This document shows, piece by piece, positions 59,592 to 64,000 of a DNA stretch of 64,000 nt. Position 1 is the stretch's first letter, and every line of letters starts with the position of its first letter. The notes under the pieces are model-generated. The model worked only from the letters and a program-made list of their open reading frames with translations, was not told where the DNA came from and searched no databases. Origin of the DNA: Cytophagales bacterium WSM2-2 (GTDB lineage Bacteria; Bacteroidota; Bacteroidia; Cytophagales; Cyclobacteriaceae); contig BNHL01000001.1 in NCBI GenBank assembly GCA_015472025.1, positions 1,771,501 to 1,835,500 on the forward strand, in the 5' to 3' direction. The translations under genes were made by a program, and so were the position numbers.

Positions 59592-60553
59592 AACGCGGTT
59601 TGGTGATCGGGAAATTCATGCCTATTCATTCAGGGCACCTGGCGTTAATCCGTTTTGCAAAGAAACACTGTGATGAACTAATCGTTTCAATGAGTTTTAC
59701 GTCTCTTGATTCAATTGACCCGCAACTTAGATTCGGTTGGTTGAAAGAACTTTTAAAAAGTGACCCACAAATTATTCCCGAAATAAGCCTCGATGACTTT
59801 GACAATGAGAAACTCGAATTAAAAGAACGAACTCAAATTTGGGCTGATTTTATTCGGAGAAGATTTCCACCTGTCGACATTATTTTTTCTTCCGAAGAGT
59901 ATGGGAAGTCTTTTGCGGAAAACCTGGGCATAGAAGACGTTCTCTTTGACCCGGATCGAAAACAAGTTCCGGTCTCAGCGACCAAAATCAGAAATAAGCC
60001 GTTTCAATTCTGGCAATTCATCCCGGAGGTAGTAAGGCCATATTTTGTCAAGAAGATTTGTTTTTACGGACCAGAAAGCACCGGCAAGTCAACTATGGCC
60101 GTTCGTATGGCAGCACGATATGAAACAGAATTTGTGCCTGAAGTTGCCCGCGAAATGATAACGTCCAACGATTTTAGTTTGGATGACATCATCAGGATTG
60201 GTCATGCACAAACCGAGCGTGTCAAAGAGAAAGCAAAGACTGCCAATAAAATTTTGTTTTGCGACTCGGATCTGATCACCACTCAAATTTATTCACAACA
60301 TTACCTCAAGACCGTTCCTTTGATTTTGAAAGAACTCGAAAAGGAAATTCACTATGATCTTTATTTCCTATTCGATATTGATGTGCCCTGGGTGGCAGAT
60401 GAGTTACGAGACCTGGAAAACCGTAGAAGTGAGATGCTGGAAATTTTTGAGAATGAACTGATAAAAAGAAATATTGGAGCTATTCGTGTTAAAGGAAACT
60501 GGAAGCAGCGTGAAGAATTAATTATAACGGAGATTGATCATCTGCTAAAGTAA
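59588..60553 (+). CDS. nadR: NadR-type NMN adenylyltransferase/nicotinamide riboside kinase
   Basis: Bifunctional NAD-salvage enzyme: phosphorylates nicotinamide riboside and makes NAD from NMN. The 321-residue protein begins with the nucleotidyltransferase motif RGLVIGKFMPIHSGHLALI (the HxGH site) and continues with ATP-binding SATKIRNKPFQFWQFI. The C-terminal kinase has a P-loop FYGPESTGKSTMAVRMA (about residues 160-176), FCDSDLITTQIYSQHYL and a lid segment. It lacks the N-terminal HTH of E. coli NadR, so it is an enzyme rather than a repressor. It overlaps pnuC (ATGA); the dipeptidase follows after 11 bases. Confidence 0.94.
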   Translation: MKRGLVIGKFMPIHSGHLALIRFAKKHCDELIVSMSFTSLDSIDPQLRFGWLKELLKSDPQIIPEISLDDFDNEKLELKERTQIWADFIRRRFPPVDIIFSSEEYGKSFAENLGIEDVLFDPDRKQVPVSATKIRNKPFQFWQFIPEVVRPYFVKKICFYGPESTGKSTMAVRMAARYETEFVPEVAREMITSNDFSLDDIIRIGHAQTERVKEKAKTANKILFCDSDLITTQIYSQHYLKTVPLILKELEKEIHYDLYFLFDIDVPWVADELRDLENRRSEMLEIFENELIKRNIGAIRVKGNWKQREELIITEIDHLLK

Positions 60554-60564
60554 TCTTAGACCGA

Positions 60565-61719
60565 ATGAAGAAGATCTTAAAGTTTATCGGAATAGTGATC
60601 GGAGTTGTGGTTATTGGATTATTCGTGTTCGTTCCACAATACATTGATAAACTGAAAAACAAAGTAACGCTGGCCGGTCCATTTGCAAAAAACGCTTGGT
60701 ATGATTCAATTCCATTTATCGCAGACTTGCATTGTGATGAACTTCTTTGGGATAGAAATTTATTGCAGAAAATCGACTATGGCCATGTCGATCTGCCCCG
60801 GATGCAACAATCGAACTTAGCTCTGCAGGTATTCACTGTCGTAAGCAAGGTTCCATTTGGAACTAATTACGAAAAAAATAATGACAACAGCGACCAGATA
60901 GCGTTACTAAGCTTCGCGCAACGGAAGCCTCCATCTAATTGGTTTAGCATCAAAAAGAGATCTCTCCGTCAATGTGAAATGCTTCAGGATTTCGCTTCTT
61001 CTTCACAAGGAAAATTACGGATTGTCAAAAACCGTGGTGATCTTGTAAAGTTTATCGAAGACCGAAAATCAAATCGTGAACTTGTAGCAGGAATGCTTGG
61101 CTTGGAGGGCGCCCAGCCGTTAGAAGGAGATATTAATAATCTCACTGAGTTTTATGAAGCCGGTGTCCGTTACATTGGACTAGCTCATTTTTATGACAAT
61201 GAATGGGCGGGCTCTGCACATGGGGCGAAGAAGGACGGACTTACAACTATTGGAAAATTGTTGGTTAGAAAAATGGACAGCCTCCATATCACAATCGATC
61301 TGGCACATGCCTCGCCCAAAACGATTGATGATGTTTTATCAATGCACGAAGGCCCTCTCCTGGTTTCTCATACCGGAGTCAAAGGCATTTGCAATAACCA
61401 GCGCAATCTTTCCGATGAGCATCTGATAGAGATCGGAAAAAGAAATGGTTTGGTAGGTATCGGGTTTTGGGACACGGCCGTCTGTGGAACTGATGCTGCT
61501 TCTACGGCCAAAAGCATTCGCTATGTGGCGGATAAAATTGGTGTGGATAAAGTAGCGCTGGGATCAGACTGGGACGGAGCATTGCAAGCTCATTTCGATG
61601 TGACCGGGTTGCCGTTGATGGTCAAAGCCCTGGCTGACGAAAATTTTTCAAGAACCGAGATAGAAAAGATTATGGGTGGAAACGTGAGAGAATTCTTTTT
61701 GCACAATCTCCCACAGTGA
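60565..61719 (+). CDS. Membrane-anchored M19 (renal-type) dipeptidase
   Basis: Zinc metallopeptidase of the M19 family, 384 residues. The N-terminal hydrophobic segment (FIGIVIGVVVIGLFVFV) anchors or exports it. The metal ligands look intact: IADLHCDELLWDRN (HxD), GMLGLEGAQPLEGD (Glu), DLAHASPKT and LLVSHTG (His pair), and GSDWDGA (Asp). It hydrolyses dipeptides, including D-configured ones, probably in the periplasm. It is the last gene of the seven-gene run; it converges with the BCCP gene, with only 11 bases between stops. Confidence 0.92.
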   Translation: MKKILKFIGIVIGVVVIGLFVFVPQYIDKLKNKVTLAGPFAKNAWYDSIPFIADLHCDELLWDRNLLQKIDYGHVDLPRMQQSNLALQVFTVVSKVPFGTNYEKNNDNSDQIALLSFAQRKPPSNWFSIKKRSLRQCEMLQDFASSSQGKLRIVKNRGDLVKFIEDRKSNRELVAGMLGLEGAQPLEGDINNLTEFYEAGVRYIGLAHFYDNEWAGSAHGAKKDGLTTIGKLLVRKMDSLHITIDLAHASPKTIDDVLSMHEGPLLVSHTGVKGICNNQRNLSDEHLIEIGKRNGLVGIGFWDTAVCGTDAASTAKSIRYVADKIGVDKVALGSDWDGALQAHFDVTGLPLMVKALADENFSRTEIEKIMGGNVREFFLHNLPQ

Positions 61720-61730
61720 TTGCAAACGAA

Positions 61731-62225
61731 TTAGAATTCAATCAAAACCTGTCCTTTTTCCACGCTGTCTCCTTTTTTAGCTTTTACATTTTTGATTGTG
61801 GCATCTCCGGGAGATTTGATGATGTTTTCCATTTTCATCGCCTCAAGGATCAATAATGGATCACCGGCCTTTACTGTATCGCCTGCCTTCACCTTCAGAT
61901 CAATGACCAATCCGGGCATTGGCGCTTTGATATTGTTGACTTTGGAAGAAGCACCATTAGCCATTCCCATTTTCTCCAGCAACAGATCAAACTTGTCTTT
62001 TACTTCAACTGTATGAATTTTATTGTTGACCTTCAGTTGGAATGTTTTTGTTGCTTTATCCGCCTTCACAACTTCAGCACGATAACTTTTATTCTTATAC
62101 AGAATGTGATAGTTGCCCTCCGATAGATTTGATAGATCCCATTGAAAGGGCTCCCCATTGATCGTGAATTGGCCATCATTTGATGTTACCTCGAAATTTT
62201 TCCCGTTTACTTTGGATTGATACAT
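61731..62225 (-). CDS. Biotin carboxyl carrier protein of an acyl-CoA carboxylase
   Basis: A 164-residue biotin/lipoyl carrier starting at the ATG at 62225 (MYQSKVNGKNFEV); the frame runs 18 codons further but that part is not conserved-looking. The C-terminal hammerhead fold is clear: NIKAPMPGLVIDLKVKAGDTV, LLILEAMKMENIIKS with the biotinylated Lys131, and AKKGDSVEKGQVLIEF. The N-terminal half is typical of propionyl/acetyl-CoA carboxylase carrier subunits. No carboxylase or biotin carboxylase gene is adjacent in the window. A TACATTTG box 3 bases before the ATG implies a leaderless message. Confidence 0.9.
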   Translation of the reverse strand: MYQSKVNGKNFEVTSNDGQFTINGEPFQWDLSNLSEGNYHILYKNKSYRAEVVKADKATKTFQLKVNNKIHTVEVKDKFDLLLEKMGMANGASSKVNNIKAPMPGLVIDLKVKAGDTVKAGDPLLILEAMKMENIIKSPGDATIKNVKAKKGDSVEKGQVLIEF

Positions 62226-62228
62226 GCC

Positions 62229-62236
62229 CAAATGTA
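62229..62236 (-). promoter_or_regulatory. -7 box (TACATTTG) directly before the BCCP ATG
   Basis: TACATTTG on the minus strand, followed by GGC and the ATG at 62225 (3-base spacing). Exact match to TAnnTTTG, implying a leaderless transcript. Confidence 0.5.
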
Positions 62237-62322
62237 AAATATTGAATTTAGAATACAGAATTTCAGAAACGCTGTACAATCAAAAATTCCACGACCGGGA
62301 TTTCGTATTCGAAATTCTTGAA

Positions 62323-62330
62323 TACATTTG
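62323..62330 (+). promoter_or_regulatory. -7 box (TACATTTG) for the TPP-riboswitch transcript
   Basis: TACATTTG at 62323-62330 matches TAnnTTTG and would start transcription at about 62334-62337, just upstream of the thi-box. The arrangement promoter-riboswitch-receptor is self-consistent. Confidence 0.55.
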
Positions 62331-62349
62331 CACCGTTCCGGAAAATCCG

Positions 62350-62428
62350 GAAAGGGGTGCCTAAAAAACAACGGGCTGAGATTATACCCATAGAACCTGA
62401 TGCCGGTAATTCGGCCGAAGGGAGGCAA
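62350..62428 (+). promoter_or_regulatory. TPP riboswitch (THI box)
   Basis: The conserved TPP-aptamer segments appear in order: GGGGTGCC (62354-62361), GGGCTGAGATTATACCC (62373-62389), ACCTGATGCCGGTAATTCGGC and GAAGGGAGGCA (to about 62427). Binding of thiamine pyrophosphate would reduce expression of the downstream TonB-dependent receptor. I see no T-rich terminator downstream (only TCCGAT...ATCGGA without a U-run), so control may be translational. Confidence 0.9.
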
Positions 62429-62502
62429 ATCCGATGACAAATCGGAAAAAACTACGCATCACATTCCCCTGTGTGCTCTGCCAAGTTTAAAACAAAATAA
62501 AA

Positions 62503-64000
62503 ATGTCAAAATTTCTAACAACTGTGCTGGGCTGCCTGCTCACGCTCCACACTTTTGCACAGTTCAAAATCACGGGCACGGTTCGTGATTCAAAAACCAA
62601 TGAGCTTCTGGTTGGCGCATCTGTCCAACTCGAGAATGCGCGCGGAACACTCACAGATGACCAAGGCCGCTTTGAGCTTAAGAATGTTGCAGGCGGCAAG
62701 CAAAATCTGCAGGTCAGGTTTCTCGGATATGCTGAAGAGAAAAGAGACCTTGACGTGAGCGGAAACTTGTCGATTGAGTTTGTAATGCAGCAAAGTTCAC
62801 AACTTACCGATGAAGTGGTGGTGTATGCCACACGTGCTTCGGAGAACAGTCCGACTGCTTTTTCAAATGTCAGTCGAACGGTAATTCAGAAACAAAACTT
62901 TGGACAAGATCTGCCCTTCATCCTCAACTGGACACCATCTTTGGTGACAACTTCAGATGCTGGTGCCGGAATAGGCTACACTGGCGTGCGCATCCGCGGA
63001 TCTGATGCAACAAGAATTAACGTAACAATCAACGGCATCGTACTCAATGATGCTGAAGAGCAAGGCACATTCTGGGTTGATATTCCAGACATTGCATCTT
63101 CAGCGCAGAATATTCAGATACAGCGTGGTGTTGGTACTTCTACAAATGGAGCAGGCGCATTTGGAGGTTCAATTAATTTGCAGACCAATACGCGGAAAGA
63201 CCAACCGTACGCAGACGTAATTAATTCATTTGGATCATTTGGAACACATCGCCACACAGTAGGCTTTGGAACGGGCTTGAAAAATAAATTCGCGTTCGAT
63301 GGTCGTATGTCATTGATCGGATCAGATGGCTATATCGATCGCGCCACTTCCGATCTGAAATCGTATTATTTGTCAGGAGGATATTATGGCGACAAAACAA
63401 TGATCAAAGCTATTGTCTTTGGAGGTAAGGAGATCACTTACCAATCGTGGTATGGTGTTCCGCAATCGAAATTGAACAATGACCCCGCTGCGATGCAAGC
63501 TACTGTTGACGATGAGGGTTGGAACGCGCAGCAAGCGCAAAACCTGTTCAATAGTGGTCGAACATTTAATGCTTACACTTATCCAAATCAAATCGACAAT
63601 TATACACAAGATCATTATCAACTTCATTTTTCACACCGGGCTAACAGTCATTTGACTGCAAATGCTGCATTGCATTACACGTATGGTCGTGGGTACTATG
63701 AGGAGTATAAGTATAATAGAACATTGTCTGACTATGGAATTAAGGAGCCGATCATTGGAACGGACACCGTTCGTACCTCTGATCTTGTAAGGAGGCTCTG
63801 GCTTGATAATCGTTTTTACGGAATGACGTGGTCGTTGAACTATGAAAAAGAAAAATGGAGTTCTGTTTTGGGCGGAGCTTTCAATAAATACGATGGTGAT
63901 CATTATGGCGAAGTGATCTGGGCCCAGGTAGCAGCGACTATTCCTCCGTTCTATCGTTATTATTTTAACAACGGGAAAAAGAACGACTTCAATGTTTTCT
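62503..64000 (+). CDS. TonB-dependent receptor, probable thiamine importer (cut by window edge)
   Basis: The first 499 codons of an outer-membrane TonB-dependent receptor. Signal peptide (LTLHTFAQ), then a carboxypeptidase-regulatory-like domain (ITGTVRDSKTNELLVGASV and TLTDDQGRFELKNV), then the plug from about residue 105 (VVVYATRASENS, PSLVTTSDAGAGIGYTGVRI, RGSDATRINVTINGIVLND, VGTSTNGAGAFGGSINLQT) and the beginning of the barrel. It is preceded by a TPP riboswitch, so the cargo is most likely thiamine or a TPP-related compound, as in other Bacteroidota. The C-terminus and barrel end lie outside the window. Confidence 0.92.
   Translation, partial: MSKFLTTVLGCLLTLHTFAQFKITGTVRDSKTNELLVGASVQLENARGTLTDDQGRFELKNVAGGKQNLQVRFLGYAEEKRDLDVSGNLSIEFVMQQSSQLTDEVVVYATRASENSPTAFSNVSRTVIQKQNFGQDLPFILNWTPSLVTTSDAGAGIGYTGVRIRGSDATRINVTINGIVLNDAEEQGTFWVDIPDIASSAQNIQIQRGVGTSTNGAGAFGGSINLQTNTRKDQPYADVINSFGSFGTHRHTVGFGTGLKNKFAFDGRMSLIGSDGYIDRATSDLKSYYLSGGYYGDKTMIKAIVFGGKEITYQSWYGVPQSKLNNDPAAMQATVDDEGWNAQQAQNLFNSGRTFNAYTYPNQIDNYTQDHYQLHFSHRANSHLTANAALHYTYGRGYYEEYKYNRTLSDYGIKEPIIGTDTVRTSDLVRRLWLDNRFYGMTWSLNYEKEKWSSVLGGAFNKYDGDHYGEVIWAQVAATIPPFYRYYFNNGKKNDFNVF

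Noticed and set aside
1-64000. CRISPR arrays, tRNA or rRNA genes
   Set aside because: No regularly spaced identical repeats, no tRNA T-loop/acceptor patterns and no rRNA-like segments were recognised by eye.

Overview
The window (about 43% GC by eye) looks like chromosome from a member of the Bacteroidota, most likely a cytophagale. The evidence is TAnnTTTG-type promoter boxes, a TonB-dependent receptor with a carboxypeptidase-like N-terminal domain, a remnant of a type IX secretion (T9SS) sorting domain, a PD40/OmpA protein like PorE, and Bacteroidota-style MoxR/DUF58/BatA, TldD/TldE and fadN-fadA-fadE operons. No rRNA, tRNA, CRISPR array, insertion sequence or prophage was seen.

Layout. 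1-2.5 kb: the 5' end of recJ (minus, cut by the window), coupled to a secreted glycine-rich collagen-like protein, then a SPOR-like coiled-coil protein and a 53-residue basic protein. 2.5-9.4 kb: feoA-feoB (ferrous iron uptake), a TerB-like protein with purK-purE, a LETM1-related/TerB-like protein, and a TerC/Alx membrane protein. 9.5-17.7 kb (minus): a seven-gene run of DUF4159, MoxR AAA ATPase, DUF58, BatA-like, a large DUF4175-like protein, another membrane protein and a small lipoprotein. 17.8-29.4 kb (minus): two clusters of TldD/TldE-type peptidases, three TldD with Tat-like signals and two TldE without. Between them sit an outer-membrane beta-barrel/lipoprotein pair and a decayed T9SS sorting domain. 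29.5-33.4 kb (minus): glutamate dehydrogenase, a secreted DJ-1-like protein lacking its nucleophilic cysteine, and malate:quinone oxidoreductase.

33.5-42.6 kb (plus): two tandem orphan periplasmic binding proteins, an unknown secreted protein, an overlapping three-gene operon (DUF805-FAD oxidoreductase fusion, methyltransferase, membrane-anchored unknown), and a carboxypeptidase-like/thioredoxin-like protein. 42.6-48.7 kb (minus): a MarR regulator with fadN, fadA and fadE for beta-oxidation. 48.8-51 kb (plus): rhodanese and lipoprotein genes for sulfur handling. 51-53.1 kb (minus): oxyR coupled to a THUMP RNA methyltransferase. 53.3-61.7 kb (plus): seven closely spaced genes, namely MATE exporter, SDR protein, PD40/OmpA protein, semialdehyde dehydrogenase, PnuC, NadR and an M19 dipeptidase. 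The window ends with a biotin carrier protein (minus) and a TPP riboswitch ahead of a TonB-dependent receptor, a probable thiamine uptake system that runs off the right edge.

Most of the window is housekeeping and envelope biology. The less ordinary parts are the TldD/TldE expansion with possible Tat co-export, the DUF805-oxidoreductase operon, several enzyme-like proteins missing key catalytic residues, four promoter boxes placed so close to ATG that the mRNAs should be leaderless, and a helically phased TGTTA array upstream of the DJ-1-like gene. All functional statements come from reading motifs by eye; no database search was run.
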